Shown here piece by piece: positions 25,414 through 34,636 of a DNA stretch of 64,000 nt. The notes beneath the pieces were generated by a model, which saw nothing but the letters and a program-made list of their open reading frames with translations, did not search any database and had not been told where the DNA came from. The stretch's first letter is position 1. Each line of letters opens with the position of its first letter. The DNA is taken from contig JAWKLJ010000001.1 of NCBI GenBank assembly GCA_041392805.1, positions 1,426,001 through 1,490,000 of the forward strand, written 5' to 3'. Position numbers and translations under genes: made by a program. This stretch comes from Saprospiraceae bacterium. GTDB taxonomy: Bacteria; Bacteroidota; Bacteroidia; Chitinophagales; Saprospiraceae.

Positions 25414-26577
25414 TTAATGTTCAAACTGGTTCGTCTTCCATTCTTCTTTTTGAGCTTGCTCAAGCGAAAATATCGAAGGAATGGAGGTTCCCTCTAGGAT
25501 ATGGTCGGCCATTAAGGTGCCTATTGAAGGGCCAAGTTTGTAGCCATGACCACAACCTGCACCTGCCAACCAAACATTTATGGCCTTGGGGTGCCGATCC
25601 AAGATATAATGACCATTAGGACTATTGGTATACTGGCAAGTCCGCGATTCAATTAAAGGTGCGCCTTTGAGTAACGGAAAACGGTGAGCCAAAAAGGCCC
25701 GAGCTTCTTCTATTTTACGGGGAGTCGGGGAACGATCACCATGAGTAGGATCCATAGGGCCTTCTCTGGTATCATCTGCCAATTTGAAGCCTCTCCCATT
25801 GTAATCGGGAACACCATAATGAACCCGCTCACCCATTTCTACCCAAACGGGGAAGTCGGGTACCCTAAAAGAAGCCCCTTTATTGGGCGTACCAAAATAG
25901 AAAATCTCCTGTCTGGTGACACTCACCAATTCTTTCAACAGGCTGGGAAATAAGTTAGGTAGCCAAGGTCCGCAGGCAAAAATATAAGCATCTGCAAAAT
26001 ACTTTTCGCCATTGCCCAGGGCCAAATAAGGCATTTCGTCTCCTTTGGTTTCAGCAGGAAAAGCAGCCATCCGTTTAAACTTGCCGCCCTGCCGAACAAA
26101 AGCTTCTACCACAGCCTGGCAAGCTTCTCGCGCCAGCAAATAACCTGCTTCTTCCTCCCAAAAGGCCGTCCGTAAACCATCCGCATTAATTTGAGGAAAC
26201 TTTTGTTGTAGTGTTGAGAGGCTCCATTCCTCTGCAAAAAGGCCATGCTGGGTTATTAAGGGTAAAGCATTTCGCGCATAGCTATCATCTTCCTTGCTAA
26301 AAAACCACACGCTACCTGTTTTGAAGTATACCTGCTTTGATGTATCTTGTTGAAAGCGATTCCAGTGACTAAAAGCTTTAGCAACTAAATCCGTATAAAT
26401 TTCATCTTCTCCATAAATCCCTCTGATCAAACGGGTTTCACCCCCAGAACTAGCTCTCGAATGACCAGGTCCCCAAGTATCAAACAGTGTAACTTTTGCT
26501 CCTTTTTGCAATAATTGGTAAGCCGTCCAACCACCAAAAGCACCGGCTCCGATAACGGCGACATGTATATTTCCCAT
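25414..26577 (-). CDS. FAD-dependent oxidoreductase (DAO family, sarcosine/N-methyltryptophan oxidase-like)
   Basis: 387 residues. The N-terminal dinucleotide-binding motif VIGAGAFGGWTAYQL is followed by LFDTWGPGHSRASSGGETR, the flavin-contact segment of the monomeric sarcosine oxidase group. The C-terminal GCGHGYKLGPSIG motif is also typical. These enzymes oxidise secondary or N-methyl amines, producing H2O2. In this family FAD is often covalently bound to a C-terminal Cys; C345 or thereabouts in AGCGHG is the candidate. The substrate cannot be read from sequence. It appears monocistronic, with a terminator at 25081. Confidence 0.88.
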   Translation of the reverse strand: MGNIHVAVIGAGAFGGWTAYQLLQKGAKVTLFDTWGPGHSRASSGGETRLIRGIYGEDEIYTDLVAKAFSHWNRFQQDTSKQVYFKTGSVWFFSKEDDSYARNALPLITQHGLFAEEWSLSTLQQKFPQINADGLRTAFWEEEAGYLLAREACQAVVEAFVRQGGKFKRMAAFPAETKGDEMPYLALGNGEKYFADAYIFACGPWLPNLFPSLLKELVSVTRQEIFYFGTPNKGASFRVPDFPVWVEMGERVHYGVPDYNGRGFKLADDTREGPMDPTHGDRSPTPRKIEEARAFLAHRFPLLKGAPLIESRTCQYTNSPNGHYILDRHPKAINVWLAGAGCGHGYKLGPSIGTLMADHILEGTSIPSIFSLEQAQKEEWKTNQFEH

Positions 26578-26639
26578 AACCTCAAGATTAAGTCGGTAAG
26601 GTAGAAAAAGCTATCGAAATTTCATTTACTTGTGGGTAA

Positions 26640-26860
26640 AACAATTGGGTGGTAATGGAGGGGCTTGAGTTTTTTTTGGACGGGGAGGTAGTGGAGGGAA
26701 AGAGGTAGTGGAGGTTTTCTCAGGGCTATAAACCGTCCCAAGCCAAAAAAATCCCATTAGGGATTGACCATCGGTAGTGGAGGTTTGGGGCAAGCCCACC
26801 CCAGCGATACAACCGTCATTGAAATTGCCATTGAATTTGATATTGCCATTGAATTTGATA
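26640..26860. repeat. R2/R3 repeat block and R1-tail fragments
   Basis: R2 motif TTTTTTGGACGGGGAGGTAG with TGGAGG iterations at about 26650-26720. R3 follows at about 26750-26780 (CCCATTAGGGATTGACCATC then GGTAG). From about 26811 there is an R1-tail sequence of ATTGAAATTGCC/ATTGAATTTGAT units. No gene. Confidence 0.7.
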
Positions 26861-26872
26861 TTGCCATTAAAA

Positions 26873-26995
26873 GCATGGCGATGTAGCTGGAGCTACAGAC
26901 AGTCTTAGAAGTGACAAGTTCACGAGCTGGAGCTCGTTCACGAACGGCTTAGGAGAACAAAGGCGTGGCGGCGCGGCGACACAGGAGACATTGAA
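26873..26995 (+). repeat. R1 dispersed repeat, copy B
   Basis: Full-length copy with both hairpins (GTAGCT-gg-AGCTAC and ACGAGCT-gg-AGCTCGT), CGGCTTAGGAGAACAA, GGCGTGGCGGCGCGGCGACA and the hexamer tail. First of three copies in near-tandem, separated only by variable ATTGAA-type tail. Confidence 0.9.
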
Positions 26996-27037
26996 TTTGC
27001 CATTGAATTTGCCATTGAATTTGATATTGCCATTAAA

Positions 27038-27159
27038 AGCGTGGCGATGTAGCTGGAGCTACAGACAGTCTTAGAAGTGACAGGTTCACGAGCTGGAGCT
27101 CGTTCACGAACGGCTTAGGAGAACAAGGGCGTGGCGGCGCGGCGACACAGGAGACATTG
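27038..27159 (+). repeat. R1 dispersed repeat, copy C
   Basis: Nearly identical to copy B across the roughly 120-bp head; the following tail differs in the number and order of ATTGAA, ATTGCC and TTTGAT units. Confidence 0.9.
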
Positions 27160-27221
27160 AATTTGCCATTGAAATTGCCATTGAATTTGATATTGCCATT
27201 GAATTTGATATTGCCATTAAA

Positions 27222-27322
27222 AGCATGGCGACGTAGCTGGAGCTACAGACAGTCTTAGCAGTGACAAGTTCACGAGCTGGAGCTCGTTCACGAACGGCTT
27301 AGGAGAACAAGGGCGTGGCGGG
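27222..27322 (+). repeat. R1 dispersed repeat, copy D (3'-truncated)
   Basis: Head matches copies B and C up to AAGGGCGTGGCGG, then breaks into GTTCACGAGCGGAGCAAGGC instead of the CGACACAGGAG segment. An R3 block follows (27345-27405: CCCACTAGGGATTTCCCATC, GGTAGAAAAAG, AAAAAAGCCCGTAGC), ending in a small inverted repeat GCATGCC/GGTATGC. Confidence 0.85.
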
Positions 27323-27545
27323 TTCACGAGCGGAGCAAGGCGTAAAAAATCCCACTAGGGATTTCCCATCGGTAGAAAAAGACGCAAAAAAGCCCGTAGC
27401 ATGCCTTTAGGTATGCCCCCATTTTATCATTGTTTCCAGCAGGCATTGACGTTGAAATTGGTTTTTCTAAAAAAATCAGGAACTAATTTAAACACAGCTA
27501 GGTTAGATTAAAGCATACCCGGCAAACGTCGGCAAATTCTATAAC

Positions 27546-27761
27546 ATGACCAATGATAAATTATATATCGACATCCTAAAATTGGCTAAGGTAAAAGTGC
27601 CTTGCGAAATTGTCTATAGGACCGAACTTGGCCGAGTGACGACAGAACAAGGCATTATCCGCGATCTCTTTTCGCGTAGTAGTCACCATTTCCTTATCCT
27701 CGAATCAGGCCTTCCTATTTTAATCTCTTCTGTTCTTTCCATCCGACCTATGGGTGGGTAA
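27546..27761 (+). CDS. Small conserved-looking protein, unknown
   Basis: 71 residues, no signal or membrane segment. A strand-rich pattern (CEIVYRTELGRVTTEQGIIR then HFLILESGLPILIS) suggests a small beta-barrel of SH3/Sm type, as in Rof-like proteins, but no motif confirms it. It lies between the repeat block and metG on the same strand. Unknown function; the coding call rests on protein-like composition and a suitable ATG. Confidence 0.5.
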   Translation: MTNDKLYIDILKLAKVKVPCEIVYRTELGRVTTEQGIIRDLFSRSSHHFLILESGLPILISSVLSIRPMGG

Positions 27762-27939
27762 CCCACCTTAAATACAAACCAATCACTCCCAGCTATCAGC
27801 TCAGCAGTAGTATGATATCTCCAGCCAAACCTGTATATTCGCAGCGATTTGGCCATAGAAACTAAAGATTTCCAAATCAAAAGGTTCGCTGACTGTTGTG
27901 ATATGCCTAGGTCAGGGAACGATCAAAAATTAACGAACA

Positions 27940-30060
27940 ATGAGCGAAAAGAAAAAAATATTAGTCACCTCGGCCTTGCCCTATGCCAATGGTGCCGTGC
28001 ATTTGGGACATTTAGCAGGTGCTTATTTGCCAGCGGATATATATGTACGCTACCTACGACTACTCGGAAAAGACGTGGTGTGGGTTTGTGGATCGGATGA
28101 ACACGGGGCTGCCATCACGATGAGGGCAAAAAAAGAAGGGCGTACCCCGCAGGAAATTATCGATACTTATCATCAACTCAATAAAGAAACCTTTCGGCAA
28201 TTGGGTATCTCTTTTGATTATTACCATCGGACGAGTGCGCCCTTGCATCATGAAACGTCTCAGGACTTTTTCACCAAACTAAATGAAAAAGGCGATGAGT
28301 TTGAGGTTCGGACCGTAGCGCAATACTACGACGAGGACTTTAATCAATTCCTCGCGGATCGCTATATCAAAGGCACTTGCCCCAAATGTGGGCACACCGA
28401 TGCCTACGGCGACCAATGCGAAAACTGCGGTTCTGATTTATCACCAACGGACTTGATCGACCCCATTTCGACTTTGAGTGGTAAAAAGCCAGTGCTAAAG
28501 GAAACTAAATTATGGTATTTCAAACTCGATAAGCACGAAGCCTGGTTGAAAGAATGGATCTCGAAAGGCGTCTTGGATGGGGAACAACACCACGACCCTC
28601 GCGACTGGAAAAAGCATGTCCTCGGCCAATGTTTGTCGTGGTTGGATAATGGCCTGCAACCCCGCGCCATTACACGCGATTTGGACTGGGGTATTCCCGT
28701 TCCACTGGAGGAAGCCAAAGGCAAAGTGCTTTATGTCTGGTTTGATGCGCCCATTGGCTACATCTCTTCTACCAAGCAATGGGCCCTGGAGAATGGCAAA
28801 AACTGGGAGGAATATTGGAAAGGCGATGAGGTTGAATTGATTCATTTCATCGGAAAAGACAATATTGTTTTCCATTGCATCATCTTCCCGGCGATGCTGA
28901 AAGCCTATGGTGATTTTGCCTTGCCCATCAATGTGCCGGCCAATCAATTTCTCAATTTTGAAGGGCAGAAATTTTCCAAATCCAAAGGCTGGGGTATTGA
29001 GCAGCATGAATACCTGGAGGAGTTCAACGATTTTCCGAATAAGGAAGATGCTTTGCGCTATGCCTTATTGCGCAATTTGCCAGAGAATCGCGACAGTGAC
29101 TTCAAGTGGGACGAATTTGTCGATTTTTATGATAAAGAATTAGCGGATAATTTAGGTAACTTTCTGAACCGGGTTATCGTACTAACCCACAAGTATTACG
29201 GTGGCATTGTTCCGGACATTTCGGTTGACCTAAATGCACAATTGCCGAAAGTCAAGGAAATTGTGGCAAAACTGACCAATGAACTGGATCATTTTAGCTT
29301 CAAACAAGCCGCTTTGTACCTCATGGAGTTGTCTTCCTACGGAAACACCTACTTACAGGACGTTTCCCCCTGGAAGATCTGGAAAGATGATCCCGACAGC
29401 GCTGTCGTAAAGGAATGCCTGTTTGTTTCCTTACAAATAGCGACCTTACTCAGTGTGCTATGCGAGCCATTTATTCCTTTCACCAGTCCCCAAATACGCG
29501 CCTATTTGAACCTGGGCGAAACGGGGAATGGCCATTTGGCTAAGGTATTGGACCAACTGAAAAAAGGAGAAGTGCTCCTACCTGCTGGTCATCAAGTAGG
29601 CGAAGCGGGTGTGCTTTTTCCTAAAATCAATGATCGCCGTGATAGCAGTAGACTGGATATTATTAATCGACAGAAAGCAAAATTAAAAGCTATTTTGGAA
29701 GCAGAACAAGCACTAGAAAGAGAACCTATTAAAGCAGAAATCCAATTTGACGATTTCGCTAAACTGGACCTGCGAACGGGCACGATTATCGCTGCCGAAC
29801 CCATCCCCAAGGCAGATAAATTGCTCAAATTGACCATCGACTTAGGGATGGAACAGCGAACTGTAGCCTCTGGCATCGCCTTACAATACAAACCCGAAGC
29901 AGTCATCGGCCAGCAAGTGGTGCTGGTCGCCAATTTGGCGCCGCGAAACCTTCGAGGTGTCACTTCCCAAGGCATGATCCTCATGGCTGAAAACGCGGAT
30001 GGCAAACTGAGTTTTGTCCGGCCCAATGAGGCTTGGGGGAATGGGTTTGGGGTGAGGTAA
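27940..30060 (+). CDS. metG: Methionyl-tRNA synthetase
   Basis: 706 residues. Class I synthetase motifs: HLGH at 21-24 and KFSKS at 344-348. The zinc-binding insertion (CPKCGHTDAYGDQCENCGS) is near residues 147-165. The C-terminal 110 residues (FAKLDLRTGTIIAAEPIPKA) are the Trbp111-type tRNA-binding dimerisation domain. Charges tRNA-Met and initiator tRNA. Full length for the form with the C-terminal extension. R4 repeats begin 25 nt downstream. Confidence 0.97.
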   Translation: MSEKKKILVTSALPYANGAVHLGHLAGAYLPADIYVRYLRLLGKDVVWVCGSDEHGAAITMRAKKEGRTPQEIIDTYHQLNKETFRQLGISFDYYHRTSAPLHHETSQDFFTKLNEKGDEFEVRTVAQYYDEDFNQFLADRYIKGTCPKCGHTDAYGDQCENCGSDLSPTDLIDPISTLSGKKPVLKETKLWYFKLDKHEAWLKEWISKGVLDGEQHHDPRDWKKHVLGQCLSWLDNGLQPRAITRDLDWGIPVPLEEAKGKVLYVWFDAPIGYISSTKQWALENGKNWEEYWKGDEVELIHFIGKDNIVFHCIIFPAMLKAYGDFALPINVPANQFLNFEGQKFSKSKGWGIEQHEYLEEFNDFPNKEDALRYALLRNLPENRDSDFKWDEFVDFYDKELADNLGNFLNRVIVLTHKYYGGIVPDISVDLNAQLPKVKEIVAKLTNELDHFSFKQAALYLMELSSYGNTYLQDVSPWKIWKDDPDSAVVKECLFVSLQIATLLSVLCEPFIPFTSPQIRAYLNLGETGNGHLAKVLDQLKKGEVLLPAGHQVGEAGVLFPKINDRRDSSRLDIINRQKAKLKAILEAEQALEREPIKAEIQFDDFAKLDLRTGTIIAAEPIPKADKLLKLTIDLGMEQRTVASGIALQYKPEAVIGQQVVLVANLAPRNLRGVTSQGMILMAENADGKLSFVRPNEAWGNGFGVR

Positions 30061-30084
30061 GCTTTTAGGAATGAAGTGTCGCTA

Positions 30085-30510
30085 CGGTGGCTCTTTTTTT
30101 ACCACGAATTTTCACGAAGCGGCTGTGTTGCTAGTGTGGCTCTTTTTGCCACAAAGTTATAATGAAGGCTGCTGTGTCGCTACGGTGGCTCTTTTTTTGC
30201 CACGAATTTTCACGAATTTTCACGAAGCGGCTGTGTCGCTAGTGTGACTCTTTTTGCCACCAAATAACACGCTTGAGGAGTAATCACTTTCCATTCGTGC
30301 AAATTCGTGTTAATTCGTGGCTACTCTCCCATTAGCCACACACCTCGCAGCACCACCATCTGCAGCCAAACTACAGCCCTTCAATTCGTGCAAATTCGTG
30401 GCTACCTCCCTTAGCCACACACCAGCAGCACCACCATCTGCAGCCAAACTACAGCCCTTCAATTCGTGCAAATTCGTGCAAATTCGTGGCTACCTCCCTT
30501 AGCCACCAAC
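30085..30510. repeat. R4 repeat cluster 1
   Basis: Starts with units of the form GTGTCGCT..GTGGCTCTTTTT then GCCACGAATTTTCACGAA. A centre follows (ACACGCTTGAGGAGTA, about 30270), then the inverse form TTCGTGCAAATTCGTGTTAA, TTCGTGGCTAC with AGCCACACACC and CACCATCTGCAGCC. The two halves are inverted relative to each other, so the cluster can fold on itself. Open frames here come from the repeats. 30511-30750 holds nothing recognisable. Confidence 0.8.
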
Positions 30511-30754
30511 GAGCACATTAGCCTCTTATCTCCTTTCAATTTGTGGCAAAAAAAAATCGGCCGGTGAACTGCCCGCATGTCATAGCAGCCACCGACCAGA
30601 TTGGAAATTGGGGTTATACATGAAACTGTTCTTCTAATGGGATAGCTATTTGTATCACTACTTTCTGTTCCTATAAATCAAATATCTTACTTTTTTGAAG
30701 GCTAAAAACTTAGAACTAGTGAAAGCTCTATTTAAGCTAGGGAACAACACTTTT

Positions 30755-30784
30755 AAAAAGGAGAGCACAGTTAAGCACTCTCCT
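30755..30784 (-). terminator. Intrinsic terminator after the NlpC-like gene (minus strand)
   Basis: Stem AGGAGAG (30759-30765) / CTCTCCT (30778-30784) with a 12-nt loop; on the minus strand it runs into CTTTTTAAAA. It lies about 55 nt beyond the stop at 30837 and would end the minus-strand caspase-island transcript. Confidence 0.6.
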
Positions 30785-30836
30785 CAACACTCAATGAATA
30801 TTCAAAACTGAGTTTTAGGTATTATAAATGATGTTG

Positions 30837-31544
30837 CTAATGAATATCTAATAATTCTTCCATGTAGGCCCTGGTCTCCTTATCAAAAATGCCATTCATT
30901 TCGAGCTCATAGGAAGTACTTTGAAGTTGATAAATGGCCCTTTCCGTTTGTTGGCCGAATTGACCATCAATCGCACCTTCGTAATAGAATAAGGTCTTCA
31001 ATGCTTTTTGCAAAAAGGTAACACCAGGGCCCTTCTCTCCTAGCGATAAGATTTGCTTAGGGAGGAATATCGGGCCAGCTGGCCTTAAGCGCCTGAAGCC
31101 CAGTAACTGGTGATTGGGCAGACTTGCCAAAGCCACAGAATGGTCGGGAAGGCCTCCTAATACTTCAATAGCCGCTTCTTTAAATCCCATAAAAATGCCG
31201 ACCTGCCCTAATTTAGATTTGGGGGTTCCCTGCCAAAAAATGGCAATATCGCCTGCTTTGGGATCGGTTACTGGGTAGCCCGCATTCAGCCATGAACGAG
31301 CCATGGCGCTATTGGTCTGCTCCAGTCCTGCCTTTTGCGCAGCCCAATTGAGGAAGACACTGCACCAAGAAGACATTTCTTCATCGACCCAAAAAAAGCC
31401 AGCTTCTTCGGCATATTGGTGAATGGCTTCCTTTTTGAAGTCATGGTGCTGCAACCCCTTTTTACTTTCTGCATTTGCAATTTCGATAATGTGATGATGC
31501 ATACTTGATTGGTTTTTGTGATGATAGGTCAAAGTTATGGCCAT
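30837..31544 (-). CDS. NlpC/P60-like (TIGR02594 type) protein with peptidoglycan-binding domain
   Basis: 235 residues, no signal peptide; a second possible start is at Met15. Residues 20-155 follow the TIGR02594 pattern: SSWC61SVFLNWAAQKAG, MARSWLN, GDIAIFW, then GQVGIFMG and a closing LGFRRL. The position that is His in relatives (G-H-V-G) is Gln114 here, so the Cys/His pair looks incomplete and hydrolase activity is doubtful. Residues 165-235 are a peptidoglycan-binding domain 1 (LSLGEKGPGVTFLQKALKT). It is the last gene of the minus-strand caspase island, 80 nt after the EAD-containing gene. It could be an inactive cell-wall binding protein or a deviant amidase. Confidence 0.75.
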   Translation of the reverse strand: MAITLTYHHKNQSSMHHHIIEIANAESKKGLQHHDFKKEAIHQYAEEAGFFWVDEEMSSWCSVFLNWAAQKAGLEQTNSAMARSWLNAGYPVTDPKAGDIAIFWQGTPKSKLGQVGIFMGFKEAAIEVLGGLPDHSVALASLPNHQLLGFRRLRPAGPIFLPKQILSLGEKGPGVTFLQKALKTLFYYEGAIDGQFGQQTERAIYQLQSTSYELEMNGIFDKETRAYMEELLDIH

Positions 31545-31624
31545 ATCATCGCTGAAAAACCAAATTTTAGTGAATTGAGCTTTTGAAGCAGGGAAGGGCA
31601 GGAATGAAGAAGGGAATGAAATGG

Positions 31625-32125
31625 TTATGACTCTTCCAGATGCCGCTCCTCCAAGTCCTGGATAAAGGACAATAAGCCATGACGGGCACGACGGTAGCCC
31701 AGATCGATATGCTCCTGAGAAGCCGTTCCGTTTAGGTCTTGCTGACGGATCATATTGTAGTTGGCCATGAGTTGTAGCAGGGTATTGCGTTGTCGTTTGG
31801 CCTTGAGTAGCTCTTTTAGGACCTTGAAGACTTCATCGATTTCGCCTAGCGCGATTTGCTCCTCTAGCCTTTCCTTTGTTTCGGACAAGCTGGCCTTGCC
31901 ATTGGTAGGGGAGGCAGGGGTAGCTGTGCGTTGTTGGGCTTCTGCTTGCTGCTGTTTTAACGCCACTTTTAAATCTTCCAACTTGGCTTTGACTTCTTTT
32001 ATTTGGTGTTCGATACGAAATTGTGAGGCGGGATCGGTTTCTAATAATAGCCCACGCTCCAAGCGGTTTATTTTTTCCTGTGCCAGGATGATGTTATCCA
32101 TAATGCCGTCGATTGGAGTGGCCAT
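31625..32125 (-). CDS. Coiled-coil protein with effector-associated domain (EAD11-like)
   Basis: 166 residues. An N-terminal coiled coil (about 10-60) carries the segment LLLETDPASQFRIEHQI. A linker rich in A, T and Q follows, then residues about 90-160 (EEQIALGEIDEVFKVLKELL and RQQDLNGTASQEHIDLGYRR) match the helical pattern of effector-associated domain 11. EADs are death-domain-like adaptors that join sensors and caspase, CHAT or TIR effectors in bacterial conflict systems. The coiled coil is homologous to the C-terminus of the nearby CHAT protein. No enzyme motif is present; it is most likely an adaptor. Domain numbering is from memory and needs a profile check. Confidence 0.75.
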   Translation of the reverse strand: MATPIDGIMDNIILAQEKINRLERGLLLETDPASQFRIEHQIKEVKAKLEDLKVALKQQQAEAQQRTATPASPTNGKASLSETKERLEEQIALGEIDEVFKVLKELLKAKRQRNTLLQLMANYNMIRQQDLNGTASQEHIDLGYRRARHGLLSFIQDLEERHLEES

Positions 32126-32159
32126 GTTTATTTGCTTTATCGTTGTGTTATGATAATTT

Positions 32160-33050
32160 TTGCTGCCACTAATATAGAATTAAAGCTTGGGATATGGCTC
32201 TTTTTTGCCACGAATTTATAATGAAGACTGCGGTGTCGCCATTTGGCTCTTTTTTGCCACGAATTTTCACGAATTAGCACGAAGGCGGCTGTGTCGCTGG
32301 GGTGGCTCTTTTTTGCCATCAATTTATAATTTAGGCGGCGGTGTCGCCATTTGGCTCTTTTTTTGCCACGAATTTTCAGGAATTAGCATGAAGGCGGCTG
32401 TGTCGCTGGGGTGGCTCTTTTTTGCCATCAATTTATAATTTAGCCTGCGGTGTCGCCATTTGGCTCTTTTTTAGCCACGAATTTTCACGAATTAGCATGA
32501 AGGCGGCTGTGTCGCCATTTGGCTCTTTTTAGCCACGAATTTTCACGAATTAGCATGAAGGCGGCTGTGTCGCTGGGGTGGCTCTTTTTTGCCATCAATT
32601 TATAATTTAGCCTGCAGTGTCGCCATTTGGCTCTTTTTAGCCACGAATTTTCACGAATTAGCACGAAGGCGGCTGTGTCGCTGGGGTGGCTCTTTTTTTT
32701 GCCATCAAATGACACGCTTGAGGAGTACTCCCTTTCATTCGAGCTAATTTCGGGTTAATTCGTGGCTCTCCTTTCCTTCCCCACACACCAGCAGTACCAC
32801 CATTTGCAGACACTCTCCACCACTTCCCATTCGTGAAAATTCGTGTTAATTCGTGGCTACCATTTTCCTTTGTCACACACCTTGCCGCACCACTATTGGC
32901 AGCCACTTACCAGCCCTTTCTATTCGTGAAAATTCGTGTTAATTCGTGGCTACCATTTTCCTTTGCCACACACTTTGCCGCATCACTATTTGCAGCCACT
33001 TACCAGCCCTTTCTATTCGTGAAAATTCGTGGCTACCCACTTTTCTCCCA
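32160..33050. repeat. R4 repeat cluster 2
   Basis: The left part (to about 32705) repeats two alternating units: TGTCGCCATTTGGCTCTTTT + GCCACGAATTTTCACGAATT + AGCA.GAAGGCGGC, and TGTCGCTGGGGTGGCTCTTT + GCCATCAATTTATAATTTA. After the centre TGACACGCTTGAGGAGTACT (32708) the orientation flips to TTCGTGAAAATTCGTGTTAA, TTCGTGGCTACC, CACACCTTGCCGCA and TGCAGCCACTTACCAGCCC. This is the same layout as cluster 1. It separates the EAD gene from the GxxExxY gene; no real gene is inside. Confidence 0.85.
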
Positions 33051-33056
33051 TCCCAT

Positions 33057-33431
33057 TCAAAACACCAACCGTTTATATTCGAGGCTCTCCCCTCCAAAAT
33101 TGATCAAAATTCCCAAGGGGCTCTTTGCAATGGCCATATAATTGAGTGTTTGCTTTACAAATTCATCCACGATGCCATTAACTGCTTTTATTTCGAGAAT
33201 GATATTGCCGTACACCACAAAGTCTGCATAGAATTTATGCGGAAGGATTGTTTCCTTGTAAATCACTTCATATGCCCGTTCTCGCTCATAAGGAATTCCT
33301 TTTTGTCTAAATTCATATTCCATAGCATCTTTGTATACAATTTCCAATAGGCCTCTTCCCAATATTCGGTGTACCTCCATGCAGGTGCCAATCACCTGGT
33401 AACTTTCTGTTTTACATTTAATACTTTCCAT
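33057..33431 (-). CDS. GxxExxY protein (PD-(D/E)XK nuclease-like)
   Basis: 124 residues, full length for the family. The naming motif G27-LLE-IVY is present (GRGLLEIVYKDAMEYE). A nuclease-like signature D70-x9-E80-x-K82 (FYADFVVYGNIILEIKAV) fits the PD-(D/E)XK fold, so DNA cleavage or binding is plausible. GxxExxY genes are widespread in Bacteroidota, often solitary and near repeats; their function is not established. Here it lies inside the R4-rich island, between the EAD and CHAT genes on the same strand. Its stop is within 10 nt of R4 cluster 2. Confidence 0.88.
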   Translation of the reverse strand: MESIKCKTESYQVIGTCMEVHRILGRGLLEIVYKDAMEYEFRQKGIPYERERAYEVIYKETILPHKFYADFVVYGNIILEIKAVNGIVDEFVKQTLNYMAIAKSPLGILINFGGESLEYKRLVF

Positions 33432-33622
33432 TTTTGAGTGCGTTTAAAATTTGAATAAAGTCTTTTGTATGGTTGTGGCTTTTGTCATGGTTTAGCATGG
33501 AGGAGATTTATCCCTTATCTATAGCTATTCAGCTAAAAGAACCTGCTTCTCTTTCAGCCTATTGATTTTTCTATCAGCAGTTTTATGTTCTTTTCCAGGT
33601 CTCCAAGGTGCTCTGTCATACT

Positions 33623-34576
33623 TTAGCTTAGTTTGTCTTTTAGGTTTTTTAGTTGTTCATTGATGCCTTCCAATTGTTTTTCATAACTGAACATTCGGCC
33701 GGGGTCTTGCTCATATATCAATGCGATTTCAAAGCGTTTTTTCTTCTCGACTAATAATTCTGCGATTTCTCTTTGGCCAGCACGCTCCAGTTCTTCAAGT
33801 TCTAATATAAAAGAATTTCCTGATTTATCCTTCAAATGAATATCAGCATTTATCTCCTTTTCGAATAAATAGGCTGATTCCACTTTCAACCCGGGTTGAT
33901 AATAGAGGCCCCAGGGTAGGTCTTCGTCCTCCGTAGTAGGTTTTGTGGACTTTCGTAAAAGAATTTCATCCCGAAAAGTAGTAGCATCTGCGCTTTCTGG
34001 CTTCCCATTTCCGGCTTCCGCCTTAATCACAATCTCTCGCTTATTTCCCATTACTAAATTCACCTGGCTACGGGCAGCGGCAAAGGCCAGGCCGATTGAT
34101 TTTCCTTGTGCAATTTCCTCATAAAAGGCGATAGACAGATCAGCAGCCATTTTATCCTGTACCTTATATTTAGTGGCAATAACATAAGGAATTTGCTCGG
34201 CCAGCAGTGATTTCACCAAAGGTGCCGTGGCGCATCCATTGAGGAATACGAGTTGAAGCCCCTCTCTCGTCCCCAGAAAACGCACCAATTCTTCCCCGTC
34301 TACCATGATTTTTCCTCCTTGTGCTCCTTCAAAGATGAATTGCTTGCTGCCAGCATGTCCCCCAAAATGAAAGGCAACTATTTGCCCCTGGTGCTTATCT
34401 CGTTTGAGTTCTTTAAGCATGTCCTCCACAGTCGCATTGGGAATGTCGACATAGACTAGTTTAGGGTGTTCGCGCAAGGTTTCCTTCAGGCCCTTCATTT
34501 CTCTATCGAGTTCGTCGAGGCGGCCTTCTGCGTCTAAGACATTGGCAAAAGCTGCGATAAGGTGTGGTTCAGGCAT
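33623..34576 (-). CDS. CHAT-domain (caspase-like) protease with C-terminal coiled coil
   Basis: 317 residues. The caspase-fold dyad is H74 in FHFGGHAGS and C115 in FLNGCATAPL, typical of CHAT peptidases (separase/TPR-CHAT relatives). Residues 230-260 (SAYLFEKEINADIHLKDKSG) link to a C-terminal coiled coil (about 265-317) ending EQDPGRMFSYEKQL then LKNLKDKL, which aligns without gaps with the N-terminal coiled coil of the EAD protein at 31625-32125. No TPR or sensor domain is attached, so activation is likely in trans. It lies between R4 clusters, on the strand of the caspase gene. Likely a conflict-system effector cleaving an unknown substrate. Confidence 0.85.
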   Translation of the reverse strand: MPEPHLIAAFANVLDAEGRLDELDREMKGLKETLREHPKLVYVDIPNATVEDMLKELKRDKHQGQIVAFHFGGHAGSKQFIFEGAQGGKIMVDGEELVRFLGTREGLQLVFLNGCATAPLVKSLLAEQIPYVIATKYKVQDKMAADLSIAFYEEIAQGKSIGLAFAAARSQVNLVMGNKREIVIKAEAGNGKPESADATTFRDEILLRKSTKPTTEDEDLPWGLYYQPGLKVESAYLFEKEINADIHLKDKSGNSFILELEELERAGQREIAELLVEKKKRFEIALIYEQDPGRMFSYEKQLEGINEQLKNLKDKLS

Positions 34577-34636
34577 GTTGTCATTTTTAGAAATGGATGC
34601 TGGTGTATATTTTGATTTTATGTTTAAGCTTTACTA

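Noticed and set aside
30317..30502. Open frame with an internal protein repeat
   Set aside because: The repetition comes from the R4 DNA repeats; the same kind of frame appears in other R4 clusters (32187-32438, 32485-32906, 32833-33141, 37346-37628).
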